A stretch of DNA of 64,000 nt from Glossina fuscipes (Eukaryota; Arthropoda; Insecta; Diptera; Glossinidae): the NCBI RefSeq assembly GCF_014805625.2, contig NW_023998456.1, positions 109,638 through 173,637 of the forward strand, in the 5' to 3' direction. Position numbers and translations under genes: made by a program. The notes beneath the pieces were generated by a model. It was not told the DNA's origin and made no database searches. It saw nothing but the letters and a program-made list of their open reading frames with translations. Shown one piece after another: positions 45,803 to 58,712 of the stretch; the first letter of the stretch is position 1, and every line of letters begins with the position of its first letter.

Positions 45803-48020
45803 GAACATTTTTTCAATGCTTTTTTTTTTGTTGTATATACATAATTGATTAGCGTGTGGTGTGGACGGGTATTATTGCTATTAACATTTGCTGCTCTTTC
45901 TTCGCATATATTTATTTCAATCATTTTGATAATTAGATAAATTAAAAGCATTTGTTTTATTTTTTTTTCTTTTTTGGCTTTTGTATTATTTTATTGTAAA
46001 AGAAAACTAAATAGAAAATGTCCTTGGAATACTCGCATTATTGTTAAATTAGTTAGATTTTTTAAATTATTGTTATAAAAAAAAAAAAAAAGTTGTTATA
46101 AATTTTTAATTATGCATTAAAAAAAGCAAAAATTAATTCTTATTAAAAATTTTTATCAATAATATGTTTAAGCCAATTGTGTAAAGTTTTCATATAGAAA
46201 TAAATTATAAATTATATATTGATACAAATTTGAAAGCTAAAGATCGTACACCCTGATTGTTTGCACAACACGACACGATACGGATACGTATTAGATTTTT
46301 CAAAAGCATCTGAAGACAAGAATTAGATCTCTGATCCGCCCTGCAAAATGCCCATACTGATAATACCAGGAACAACATCAGATGTTTCAAAGAAGACTAT
46401 GTTCTTGTTGTAGTTGTTTAGATTTTTTGGCGATTTTAGTTTTCCGAAAGAATAGTCAATAAGTAAATTCTCCGAGATCAGTATTATAAAACCCGAGTTG
46501 TTAAGTTCCGGTAAGCATACAGAGAAATTGCTCAGAAGATTGCTATTGATTTTATCCCTTTTTGCTATAGTCACTTTCGACTGAGTTTACGACTTATTGA
46601 ACAGTTGAAATAGCTGTTGAATTTGTCAAAGAAACAGTGCCATATTGCTTTGCTATTATATACATATATATTTTGTACACCATGAGATGAGACGTTAATT
46701 CGATTCAATCTGAATAAAATTTCTTTCACGTAAAGTTCTAAATTCTGGCGCTTCGCTTAAATGGTTACTTTCCTGCTTTCGCTTATTTGAGACAAATTCA
46801 TCTGCACACCGCTTTACTTCACTATTGCGTTATTGCCATATATTATGGATGGGAATCTACTTTACACTCATACTCTGACTGTAGTCATAGCTTATTAGTC
46901 GTAGGAGAAAATAATGTTTTCTCTTGTTGCCCTTAGTCAATTTTATTGCGGTATTGTGTCAAATTTTACTATTCGGGAGTCAGTATAGTCATAATTAAAT
47001 TTTATCAAGCAAGTAAAAGTATTATAGTTGGCCACGGCTCGCCATTAAATGTGCTCGTGCCTGGGAAAGGGTCGAAAAAGTGCTCCAATTCGAAGCAATT
47101 GGAAAACCGCGTTCATTCTGTAGGTTGAGCGCAAGAACATAAGACTGACAAACAAGCTAGAATAAGAGAAAAGGTCGGTCTATTTCAAGTCCTTCTGCAT
47201 ATTGTACATAACCGCGTGAACTTACGTTATGCGACAGGCAGTGTAGGTTGTAACAAGGCTCTCAAATTATGAAAGCCACAAAAAGGCAAGTGACTACCTC
47301 GATGATGTTGCCGTTTGCACGATACCGTGACAGTGTCACAGCTAAATATAAATATACAGTATTTATTATGGGTTGAAAGCAGAAACTTGTTAATCTATCT
47401 CTAGAAAATTCTTCAATCACAATCGTAGTTTCTCTCTATCTATGTGGCTGAACGTTAAAATATTGTCCGCCCAGCTCGGTACAGGAATACATTACTCCGC
47501 ACCTTGATGTCTTTGGATGACTTCTTGAATGCTTTAGAGAGCAGAGTGATCTCATCCTTAAACAAGTAAATTGTTTCTTCACACCGGCAGTTAGTCATAG
47601 AGCAAACTGATTTCCGGAATAATTTTTCAGTTCTTCCTCCACATCTATTACTTATGTCCAGTGACACGTAGAGCGAAGTGAGCTGCTACAATGAAACTGT
47701 CGGCTTGATCCTACACTAATTAAGTAATCATTCATTTTAAAAGAGCATAAGAATTTATTAAAAGCGTAGAATAAATAACAAAGTAATATAAACTAGAAAA
47801 TTATTTTAAACAGAAACACGATAAGCAAATTATTAATGGGATATAATAAATTACAACTGTAGTACATCGTAAACGAGACAAGTTGAAATAATACTGAATG
47901 TACTGAACTCAGTGAGACATGTAATTATCAAATAACACAACAATTCTGTAAAAAGAAAACAAAAACAAGATTGAAAAAAAAAAAGATGAAACGTTTGCAA
48001 AACGATAAACAGATAAGAAG
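45803..48020. other. convergent 3' flanks of tafazzin and the Mos-type gene
   Basis: Contains a fragment of dispersed repeat family A (46995-47100, reversed) and overlapping short minus-strand ORFs at 46205-46574, one with a signal-peptide-like start. No established gene. Confidence 0.45.
46995..47100 (-). repeat. dispersed repeat family A, terminal part
   Basis: Read on the minus strand: GGCGAGCCGTGGCCAACTAT then AATACTTTTACTTGC. This corresponds to the end block of the copy at 58713-59080 (GGCGGGCCACGGCCGGCTAT). Confidence 0.55.
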
Positions 48021-49534
48021 TTAAAGCAATTCTTTTAAATCTCTCCTAAGATCTTTGCCAGATGGCCTTCTTGAGCAATCATTATCCCAACACTTTATGT
48101 ACAAGTCATCGTACTTTTGTTCTTTAATAGGATCAACATAGATCGCCTCATCACCGATTTGAAACATCGTTTCTGGATACATACGATTGGCTCGACTTAA
48201 ATTGCATTTAACATTTTCAGAAGACTTAGCAACGATATTTAAATCTTCAAAAGGTTTCCGAATGCTTTTCTGACTATGGTTTCCATCGAAGTTGCCTTTC
48301 GAACTTGTTAAAGTAGCTTTAGGAGGTTTCAAAATATTTTGGACATTTTTCAAAGAGTTTTTTGAAACATCTACCAGAGTTTTCGAGTAACAACTTTGAC
48401 GACTAGAAGGCATTATTGCCCGATTATTATTATTAGCTGCTTTTTGACTTGAACAAGCTGTTGGTCTTAAATTATTTTTCACCACTTGATAGGCTACTAT
48501 TTCGTTGCACTCTAACCAGTCGTAGGGCAAGTGACGATACTTCATTTGCCATAAAGTAATGCCTAATGAATAAATATCAGCTGATGAGTGAAGATATTCT
48601 TCTTTTAAAGCTTCTGGGGCCATGTATCGCACAGTACCCTAAAAAAAAAAAAATAAAAAAAAAAATAAAGAACAAATGAGATTTGGAAAATTTGCATGAA
48701 CTTGTACGATTTTCGATGTCTCTAACCTTTATTATTCCCTTTACGGCGGTAGTTTGCTCAGTTATTTTAACCGACGAACCAAAATCGCATAGCTTACATG
48801 TGTAACACTTGTTTGACCAGTTCTCATTATTATTACCCCATGTAATCATGACATTTTTGGGTTTAACATCCATATGCAATAAATTGCGTTTATGACAATA
48901 CATCAAAGCGGCCAATACATCCAAACCAATACTAGAAAAAAAAAATGATGATGACATTGTTTTGATGCAATGATTCGTTGCTTTTCATTTGCAAATGTCT
49001 TACTAGACACGGTGCTTTAAAGGCAATTCCATACAGTCTAAAATCTTTTGCAGAGAATGGCCCAGAAAACGTTCCATTATAACAATAGCAAAATTCATAG
49101 TTATCTCAACCTGAAGGCAGAGATAAGAAATCCTCTTTTAATTGCCATCGCAAACACATCATTACACGCAACAGTACCTTAAATATTCGAACAATGTTCG
49201 CATGCTTCCAGCCTAAAACATGCGATTCATTTCGCATGGTTTGATGATTACAATCACCGAGATTTTTAACGATTTTCACTGCCACCGGCTTAGCTGGTAA
49301 GGAAGTCATTATTACAAAAGAAATAAACGAAAAAAAAAAAAAAGAAAAACCAAAAAATTCGAAATTTAATAGTAGTCACCTTTATAAACTGCCTTAATAA
49401 CTGTTCCATAAGCACCTTTACCTAAAATATTATTACGAATGTTTTGCGGTGGACCTTCCTTCAAAATTTCCCTACGTTTCGGACTACTCAGTATTAATAC
49501 AGCCTCATCCTGCGATGTTCGCAATAAAGCAGAC
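48021..49534 (-). CDS. mos: Mos-type serine/threonine protein kinase (5' end missing)
   Basis: Exons 49380-49534, 49178-49293, 49004-49110, 48727-48931 and 48021-48638 join with consistent phases to about 400 codons. The kinase is complete from the glycine loop (GKGAYGTVIKAVYK) onward: VAVKIVK lysine, MERFLGHSLQKIL hinge region, HMDVKPKNV catalytic loop (HMD in place of HRD, close to the HLD typical of Mos), CDFGSS, and APEALKEEY. A poorly conserved insert of about 100 residues (PTACSSQKAANNNNR onward) interrupts the C-lobe before the final RRPSGKDLRRDL helix. Mos is the germline MAPKKK that activates MEK in oocytes. The first exon shown begins at an acceptor (TACTGCAG) in phase 2, so an N-terminal exon lies upstream and was not found. 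Adjacency to tafazzin agrees with fly gene order. Confidence 0.85.
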
Positions 49535-49950
49535 CTGCAGTAGAATGATCGCAATACGGTTTTTTTTTTGCTTTTAAATTCATTTCATTTCATTTCATTA
49601 TAGAATAGATTTATTTTACATTTTTGTGTTTGTTAACATAAAACTTTTCCCTTTAGTAGTAAGTAAATTTCCAATTTTCAAAATATTGACAAAAATATTT
49701 TCAAAATATTTTCCTTTCTCTCTTCCCTATGCGCACTTTTCTTTGAATAGCTTCAATAACGGTTTTCAATGTTTCGCTTACAACTGATTTTTTTTTCACG
49801 CTTCAATTGTGATTTTTTTTTTCCTCAGCTTATTATGTCCATCAATTTGACAGTAAATTCTAAGCAAAACAAATCTTGGATGTTTTAGTTTATCTTCTTT
49901 TGAAAGGTTTAAAATCTCACCACCTTACGCAGATGTCCTTTTTTGTTGTT

Positions 49951-49982
<32 letters not shown>

Positions 49983-50059
49983 CCTTAAATCTTAATGGAG
50001 TTCCCCCCTTTTATCCATCCATATAGTTTCGCTTCTTATCCGCCCAGAACTGGGGCTGA

Positions 50060-50420
50060 GGTAGATCCACTTTCTATGATATCGGGAATGACCAGAAAAC
50101 GATTCTGAATCGATCTAGTCTTGTCTGTCCGTCCGATGCCTGCCCATGAACACTTGTGTTAAGTCTACCGGACGCAATTTTCGAAATATTTTGATGAAAT
50201 TTGCTGCACTAACGTCGTTTCATCTACGGGTTCGAAGCACCTTTTCGACCACTCCCAATATATCGTCTTTTTCGGAAAGATAATATCATTTTTATACAAT
50301 CGCGACAAAAATCGCTTAATAGTACTACTGCGGCATTCTAATTTGGCTCGAGAACTGTGACTCGGAAGGGGCAATTTTATGAATGTCTTGAAATACAACC
50401 GCTTCTACGGAAACTAAATG
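50060..50420 (+). repeat. dispersed repeat family A copy
   Basis: Has TCTAGTCTTGTCTGTCCGTC, then GACGCAATTTTCGAAATATT followed by TTGATGAAATTTGCTGCAC, and a CGACCACTCCCAATATA block, in the same order as 58713-59080. A possible 3'-end block (GACCTTGCCCGACTATAGCA) lies displaced near 50905-50930. Confidence 0.65.
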
Positions 50421-52814
50421 TTTAGATGGCAAAAAGGCTAATTTTCAATACTTCTTGATGAAAATTCGTTCATAATAATAATAATAATTTGACATTGGAC
50501 CACTTAAGCCTTAGCCCATCGATTCTATCCATCCCCATTGGGTTCTATGAAAAATCAGCCTTTATATGCCAAAATGGTCCAATTTTTAATATTTTATAAT
50601 GGAAATTGGTGCTTCAGGAATTAATCATAGGGAATTTGGGCCGCATAAGTCTATTTTTTAAGCCTTACCGTAGATAGGAACTTTCATGAAAGCTACCTTT
50701 TCTATGGCAACTGAAAAATTAAAAAATCTTTGACAGCCAAATTAAGTTTGCTAAACCTCTTTAACCTTTAGTTATCCTTCAATATCACGGCTTCCATGGA
50801 AATTATGCCTTCATATAAAAATGGTGTATAATTTTTGGTGAATTATTAATGAAATGAGTGAACGCCTGTATTGGGCATAGTGGTGTGGCGCATTTAAAGA
50901 TCGACCTTGCCCGACTATAGCATTCTTACTTGTTGAAATTCCAGAAGTGAGAGAAATTGACTTAAGATACTGAAACTTGTCATAATTAGACATAATTTTG
51001 TAATTCTGCTTGCTTGATGTTAGTTGCTCAAAAGCAATCTTCCTTCGTTTCTCTTTCTTACTTATTTTCGCTCCCTTTTTCGCTCTCATTTTTCCTGCAT
51101 TTCTTGTCCTTACATCTTCTTCTTAATAATTAATGTAACAAATTATGACAAATTTCTTCTTACTCTGCTTGTCGTTTAGTTCACAGAGCGCGAAAAGTGA
51201 GAAAACACTTAAAGCTCTAAAGTGAAGGAGGCCTTACAAAACCAATGACAGATTTTGAATTTTGGTGTTCTGTTACCTTGGAAGTAGGTAAAAAAAAAAA
51301 AAATGTACAATTATTGTGCACGCTACCCAAGAATATAAAAAAACATTAAAGCATTCATGGAAGAAAGGAATGTTTTATGCATGAGCCTGCTTTACGCCTT
51401 TAACTTCGAATTATACTAATTGCAGCGATGCTTGTTTGCATTCGTTTCCGATCAAAGACATCTTTTTTATTACAGGGATCTTTTTAAAGTGTTCTGGTAT
51501 GTGATAAGTTATACAAAGCATAAATAGGTTATCCATGTGAATTGTAGAAATTCAAAAATACTTAACTTCAGCTAATGGTTGCTGAATGACAAATTCCACC
51601 TCGTTTGCGTCGAAAAAATGCTTGATGGACTCATTTGGGGCTTAAAAGGGCTCTATGTTCGATTTGTTTGGGGTCAGGATTCATGATTGATTCAATTGCC
51701 TTTGTTATGCATTGTATGTAAAATCTGCTCAAATTATTTAATTTTCAAGTATTACGTCATGATCATGAAATTTGCTAAGATTGGTACATGGGGCGCCTTA
51801 GTTAATTGGCCGCAGTTCGGAATAAATAAAATATTCATATCCTCATATTGAGAAACTTTTGTTGCCATCAACAATCGCCGGAGGCCTAAGTAACGATCAA
51901 ATATTTTCTACAACGTACGTCTACTTAAGTATTTTCCGATACTTATATCATCGCGATTAATGCCACAGAAAGATCCTCATCATTAGCGTTTCTATCCCCA
52001 TTTTTTGTTAACTTTTTCTATTATTGTATTTAATATATAACGACGTAAGAAATATACATTTTGGATGCGACCGAATCTTCTCTGCCTTAATAAAACTCGA
52101 AGAAATTGATATTGTTGAGTGGGCATGGCCGGTTTTTTTTTTAAATTTTTCTATTGTATTTTATTGTTCTAGCTTGTGAGTAATGAGTAATGAAACCCAA
52201 TTTTTTTTTCTTTTGGAAACCGAGATGGTCTCGGTACTAGAGCCCTGCCCTTTGACCGATTTGATTCCTTTTTAATATCAGTCAGCTTAGAGAAATTTTC
52301 AATGTCAAATTTGTATTCGATGCATTCATTTTTCCAACCAGAAGAATATTTGTCACAGACATTACACAATCGGACCGATGGACATTGTGCAGAATTTGAT
52401 GTACTGAGTGAGAAATGTTGCAAAGTCTTTGCCAAAATGGACACACCCGCTATGCTTTCGTGGTAGGTATAAAAAAAAAACAAAACTCAAATTGAATAAA
52501 TTTTGTTTTTCTTAACAAATTTTACAATCGTAGTAGCCGATGTTTTCACAGATAGAGAAACGCACAAGCATGGCTGCATCGATTACGTTATTCGTGTTGA
52601 TAATGAATTCAGTATATTTCTTGCGGTTAGCAAGGAAAGCGGCTATCGAATCGCTTCAAATTCTAGTTCTTAAAAACTACTTATGTTTTTATGAAAAAAA
52701 AAAGAAAATTTCTGCCTTTAAAAACTCAAGTTACGGACTAATATTATTCCTCACTTGATTTTCTCATGGTAGAATTTTATTATTTTCCAACTAGCGATTA
52801 GAACGGAAGAGCAT

Positions 52815-52960
52815 ATATTAAGTTTGTCCATCCATTTATCTGTCTTGTTTTCCTTTGTTGAACCTGTAGGCAGCCACTTTTGCGATATCTTGATGCAGTT
52901 GGTTTCGCATCGTACTCTCACCCGCATCGAAATATAGATTCATTTTGATGATTCTAAACT
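52815..52960 (+). repeat. weak dispersed repeat family A copy
   Basis: AAGTTTGTCCATCCATTTAT, CTGTCTTGTTTTC and TTTGCGATATCTTGATGCAG recall the family core but are strongly diverged. Confidence 0.35.
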
Positions 52961-55064
52961 CGTAAGAGCTTCGATTAACCCAGATTAACCCTATTGCCTT
53001 GTTTGATGGGATGATAAGGATTAATCTATTATGAGATGAGAGGTGAAACCTGGTGGTATAGACGTTGTAGCGATTATATTATCTTAACATTCACCATCTG
53101 TCTGGGAAGGTATTAATTTAACTTCAATTTCATTTTCTTCCATCGTCGGCAGCCTTTCCATACAGACATTTGAGTCAATGACACTATAGAAATATGCTTA
53201 TTCATATTCAGTTGGGTGTCATTCGATCATTTATTGATTACGAGTTTGAAATTTTGTCCAAAAAGCTAGTAATAACTTTGGGTTAAGAAGAAACTTACCG
53301 AATACGCTCGGTCTCGCATCTTTAAAAAAAAAAAAGCATTCAACAAGGGATAATCGAATTTACTAAAGACATTGTTTATATATTATTAAGATAACACCAA
53401 CATCACCAACACTACCAGCACCAGCACCGACAACATAGCGTTGTACTGATGGAAGGACGACCCCCATGGGTCTATTAATGTAGTAATGTAATGTTGCAAA
53501 AACAGCAAAATTGCTTAAGAACATGTTGAAACAAGTGGTTGTCTCACTTGTCGTAGTCACTAGACTTTTTTTTTATGACCAATTTCATTTAGGGCGTGTC
53601 CCCTGTACTTGTAATAAGAGGAAGGTTAGAAAGAAATGTGGAAAGAGAGATAGGGAGCGGCCAGAGTGGGCTTGGCTCCATCAGAGTCCCACCTGTTTGC
53701 TCAGAAAGCAATTCATGGGCGAATGTTCTGACATTTTTGAAGAAAAAGAAACGGTTTGATTGAAAAGACGAGAGTCCTTGGAAATGAGTTAACGAAAAGA
53801 TCGAAAGAATGTACAGCTTACGATAGCAATAAATGATAATTTTTGCTTAAGAAAATCTTTGTTACTTTCATCGACGAAACACGTAAGTTGCGTAAGTTGT
53901 TTTTTTAGAGAAAGCTACGTGCGACGTGCTTTACGTTCTTCAAAAGAAAACGTTTGCAAATTTTAATGATATTTAAATATTTTTTATTTTTAATCATCTT
54001 TTCATTGCTAATTTTCTTTTTTTTAACTATAAACTTTTAAGTAATTTTGTATGTGTACTTGTTTGTGTTATATCCATAGCGTGAAGGTATAATTTCTACT
54101 GTATATATGTATGTATACATTTAGTCAAGAGAAGTTTTTTTTATAAATTTTTTGTTGGTTTGAGTGTGTGTTTGTGTGTTTGTAAGTGTACAAGATTTTT
54201 TCATTAAGATTTTGTTAATACTTGTATTAAAAAAAAAAAAAAATTTCAATCTGAATTATTAGAGTTTGTGTAACATTGTTTTCATGTTAGTTTTATTATC
54301 TAAAAAAAAAGTAGAAACAAAAAAAAAAACATAATTTTATTGTTATATCTTTCTCTCATTAATTTCTTTTATATTATCTTAGTTTTTGTACTGACTATAT
54401 ACTAAATATTATGGCTTAATAAGAGGGAAATCATATACATTTGAAATGCTTTATAGTTCATTAGAAAATATAACATAAAAATATACGAATCATTTTTTTG
54501 TTTTTTTTTTTTTTTGTTTTTGTAATATAATGAATATTAAATTTAATCTTAATTAAGAGAAGAAGAAATATTATATAAAGGAAAAAAATTATAAATAGTT
54601 GATGTTTTATCAGAGACAGAGTATACATAACGTACGCTACTTAATATGTGTTTCGTTTTTTGTTGTTGCTTTTTGTTTTTTTTGTTTTTTTGTCATTACT
54701 TAGATTCTAACAAAGCTACAGGAATTAATGGGTTTCTATGTCTTATCCACCGCCATAGAATGACTTTATTTTAATTTGTGCAAAGATCCTTATAAAGGGA
54801 ATAATTATATAGAAAAGTCGGTCGCATTATACTGAGTTGTCGGAGCGGAATTTGCCATTCGGTAAGGTCTTTTGTAATCCTTCTACTAATTATACTCTTT
54901 AAAGGGTAGACGACTGCAAATTTAAAAATAAATTGATTTTTTTTTTTTTTTTTTTTTGATTAATAGATGCTTTGAATATTACACAATAGGTGGAAGAATA
55001 TGTTTCCTTTCAAATAGCGACTGACATTGCTGTGTGCAATTTTAATGACCGTGTGACTAGTATT

Positions 55065-55800
55065 CTAAGAATCATTAAAGTTCTGGAGATGGATGGATTG
55101 GTACCCAATCATACAATTTTTGCATTGAAGCCGACACTGATCGGATCGAGAAAGCTGAGCGGTCTTTGATAGATGCGACAAAACAACCACTTTGTAGCAT
55201 AAAATCTTCAAGGAAAGAAGAGAACGAGGAATTTTTGAACCTGGAGTGGGAGACCAATAGAAAAAAAAGTATTTTGATAAGAGACATATGAGTTCACATT
55301 GAGCCTTTTTCACTCAACTCGTCAAGTTATATATTGTTGAGTTGAGCTGACTCGCGAAAGAAGAATAAGAAACCACAACATGGTCTAGTGAAACACAATT
55401 TTGGACCAATGATGCTGCTTGCCGCAGAGTCTGTCGAGCTAAAGTTGTCTCCAGAGAAAGACTGCGGTGTTGCCATTTTTCAATATTTAACGGTATGCTT
55501 GCTAGTCTGATTGTCTTTCCAATCTAAGGACATTGTCGCAACCTTGAAACTTTTGCGGTCCTCGTTCTTCGGTGATGAATATAAAGAATTGAAGACAACG
55601 TTTCTTCGCAGTTGTATGTTTGAGGCAAATGAAAAAATTGCGAATTTATTGAAAATTGTTTGTAATATTCTAACGGACATTTTGGGCGCAAAAGACATCG
55701 GCGCTTTACTGAAAAGAGATATAAATCTGGTCAAGGGGCATTGCTTTAAACGAACAGCTTTCGATTCTACACTCTTTTCTTTTTGTATCCTATACTGGAT
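55065..55800. other. coding-like remnant, unidentified
   Basis: The plus strand has two open stretches that look protein-like: about 55090-55285 (FCIEADTDRIEKAERSLIDA) and 55511-55800 (ATLKLLRSSFFGDEYKELKT, then LTDILGAKDIGALLKRDINL). They are separated by stops and have no start or splice support. I could not name a family. They directly precede a family A repeat copy. Confidence 0.25.
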
Positions 55801-56125
55801 ATATTAAGCTTGTGTGGACGTACGCAACACCCAAAAAGACTTGAGATAAATCCGGCTTTTATTATTCCGATCGATTGAGAACCGAACTCCGAACAGAGCT
55901 GAACCGACATAAGCAATGATCGGTAAATTTTTGGAAATAATTTGATGAAATTTGGTACACCGACATGTTTTGGCCCGAGGACGAAAGCTATGTGAGAACA
56001 GCTTGGGTCGGCCCACTTTTGCTTTCACTTTCTACATAACACTTTATTTTGAAAGGTCGCTACATCAACAACTGTAAAAAACGAAGTGGTGTAGGGTAAT
56101 TAATGGTGGTCCGCGTCTCACTATA
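55790..56125 (+). repeat. dispersed repeat family A copy
   Basis: Contains AAGCTTGTGTGGACGTACGC, ACACCCAAAAAGAC, CCGATCGATTGAGAA, TTTGATGAAATTTGGTACAC followed by CGACATGTTTTGGCCCGAGG, and ends GGTGGTCCGCGTCTCACTAT then AATGTTTTCATTTG. Confidence 0.7.
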
Positions 56126-57500
56126 ATGTTTTCATTTGTTTCTTCAATGCAAACGTACAAGTGATCCTGTGCGCTGCAGAAATGCTAGTAAAGCTATGTA
56201 GGAGGCATTTAATTGCATTCTTCTTAAGCGGTGGTTCGCCAACATTCACCCCGAGGCGAATACACTCTTTCTTTGTTTTTTTACTTTCTTTTAAATATAA
56301 ATACTATTTAAGTTATCTTTTAATTTTTTTTTTTAAATTAGTTTTCTGTTAATCACTAAGAAACCTGTAAAATCAAATAATTTGTTTTTTTTAATTTTTC
56401 TTTCCATACGAATGAATAATAATTTCTCTCCTGTTTAATGGAATCGTAATCGTATCTCTCTTCATTCTATATATTTTTTGTTTGTGCGGAAGACTACTTC
56501 TTTTATTTTTCTTTTCTTTTCTTTTCTTTTTTTCTTGTACCATAGTTTAGCTTTTTCCCTTTCATTCCAATTAATATTAATTAATTTGCCAATTTCATGG
56601 TTAGGAAAAAGAAAAGCAAAGAATTTTACTTTTAAAAGAAATTATAAAACTATCCCTAACAATGTCAGATCATTAAAAATCATTTTGCATTTTAAATAAT
56701 ATTAAAATTATATAAAATAAATATATTTCTCTTAAGCCAAAAAGTTCGCGAATTTACATATAAAGAAACAATTATTAATAGTCGAATAGATCTATCTTTA
56801 CATCTGTGGGTGAATTTCTTACTTAACATCCAGGTTAAGCTTCACAGAGCACAAGCATTCAAGTCAACAAATGAAAAAAATATGTTTCTTAAGGGTTTTT
56901 GTTGTAACACAAAGACAATTAGAAGCATTTTAACTTACTTTGGGCATAAGAGGAACCCATCCTTGGTTTTGGGCAACTTATGTGATTCCTTTTTTTTTGC
57001 GCTCATTTTTATGTAAATTTTTTATATTTTTCAATCCCTAACACTCTTCCGTGCAAAGAGTGAGGTACAATATTCAATTTACTCAACGGTCTTTCATACC
57101 ATTCATCAAAGAAGGATGGAGGTACATAAATTCTGCATCGTTGCCTTCTTCACTTAATCTTTTTTTGAAGTGAAGAAATTCTCAGATCATAAGCATTCAC
57201 TGGCTTGCAAACAATTAAGTTACCAAATGCAGTTTGGCAACACTGCGTGAGAATATGTTAGATCGCAGTTTTCAATTAACCGATTTTTGAAAACTTTGAC
57301 GACTATCGTAACGTGCATGTTGCTCGGGGCACATAGGATTGCATTGACTTAATAATTAAATCCGAAACGATTTTAAGCGAACAAGAAGATCTTCACCGGA
57401 ATATATTCTCTATATGATCTGCGATTACCGGTTATGTAAATATGAAATCGGAATTTTTTCATAGATGGACCTAACAACACATGTAGAGGACAGGCATACT
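56126..57500. other. spacer without recognised gene
   Basis: AT-rich, with a (CTTTT)n-like stretch near 56506-56530; no gene or structured repeat seen. Confidence 0.4.
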
Positions 57501-57504
57501 GTTT

Positions 57505-58125
57505 TTTTTTTTTTTGCAGCTTGGATATTTGCGGACAATAGAGAGTCGTAATATTAATACATATCGAACTTTTATGCCAAGTGAAAGGCATTTGTCGACG
57601 TCAGATTTTATTTACCCGCTCGATATAAAAGAAAAGTCTTTCTTTATCATATCCCCACTGGGAATGAAAATTGGGTCTGGTTTAAAAATCCCAGTAGATC
57701 TAGGTGTACTATCCAAATCGACTTTGAGACTGGAATTGGTGCAACCAGACGAGTGTGGTCTCTTATTAGTTATTAAACTTTGATGAATCAGTTATTACCA
57801 AGCATTGCAAATAGCAATTAATCGATTTGAACCGTTCTCTGATCATTTAAAGAGCGAAATATTAAAAGGAGGCAGCGTGAGGACATCCGTCTATTCAAAG
57901 ACATAGTGAAACTGCGAAAGGTTGCTAGTATTCGTGGTCGTCCAGTTGCAACATCTTTGCATCGACTTGACATGCTGCACGTGCTGAACAGCGCTTGACT
58001 CCTTACGACAATGTATGAGAAAAGCACGAACGAAGACTGATTTGTCTTCAAAGAGCAAGAGTTTTCCGATTGGTGGGAAAAATGTATGGCTACCAAATAA
58101 AATATTTTTCCTTTCTTGTGTACAA
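57505..58125 (+). mobile_element. mariner (Tc1/mariner) transposase remnant
   Basis: The plus strand, read across several frames, preserves mariner transposase order. About 57600-57690 reads LPARYKRKVFLYHIPTGNEN then WVWFKNPSRSRC, matching the family ILL.RYKRK.FL..I.TGDEKW..F.NP. The first catalytic aspartate (TGDE) is changed to Asn (TGNE). Then comes ELVQPDEC (about 57733), and near 58055-58100 the C-terminal FSDWWEKCMATK, matching the family LPERWEKC. Stops and frameshifts are frequent, so it is long dead. The DNA-binding N-terminus and terminal repeats were not identified. Confidence 0.7.
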
Positions 58126-58710
58126 TATCGGTACATTTTCTATACGAAAATCCCACTTTCATACGTACATAATGGCGCACACTCGTCCGTATAACCAGGT
58201 ACATGCCTGGTACATCTCAAGAACATGGAGTGAAATTTTGTTATCAATCGATATCGGTCAACTGGACTATGCGGATTGTCTTTCGATATGCAATTCTAAG
58301 CAGACGTTGGAACAGGCTTCAATAAAACAAAAGTTTCGATAAAACAATCTTTTCAATGGAACGAGAATTCAGAAGAGAGTTTTTCTAATTGGCCAATTGA
58401 TTCGTTAAGGTTAATGCCTGCAGATCTTGTTTCTTGCGAAATCATTGCCCCAAGCCATTAAACAAGTAACATTAACTTATATAAAACCCTGCAGCTAAAA
58501 TTGTTTAAAAACTACGAAAGTAAATTTTCGAAAAATGTTGTGCAAAAGAAAATGCCAAAAATTGAATACAGAAAATGCTTTCTATACTAACTATAAAGTT
58601 TTTTCGGAAGAAGAGGACATCCTCGGTGGACATCCTTCACTTAATCCTGAATGTTTAACAAAGTTACTGAGCTAGCAACGCTAATAAATATTTTGCTTAA
58701 TTAATTATTT
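58126..58710. other. spacer between mariner remnant and family A copy
   Basis: No gene recognised. May include the 3' untranslated end of the mariner copy; no terminal inverted repeat was located by eye. Confidence 0.35.
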
Positions 58711-58712
58711 AG

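Larger units (their letters stand above)
49535..55060. other. repeat-rich region without recognised gene
   Basis: Includes a very long poly(T) tract (about 49947-49982), family A copies (50060-50420 and weaker 52815-52960) and numerous short unsupported ORFs. The missing 5' exon of the Mos-type gene is probably within it; donor-like GTAAG sites on the minus strand occur near 49787 and 49925. Confidence 0.4.

Noticed and set aside
50165..50398. Minus-strand ORF
   Set aside because: Lies entirely within a family A repeat copy.
52169..52483. 104-codon minus-strand ORF
   Set aside because: Begins with low-complexity sequence and has no known domain; parts resemble repeat DNA at 62.7 kb.
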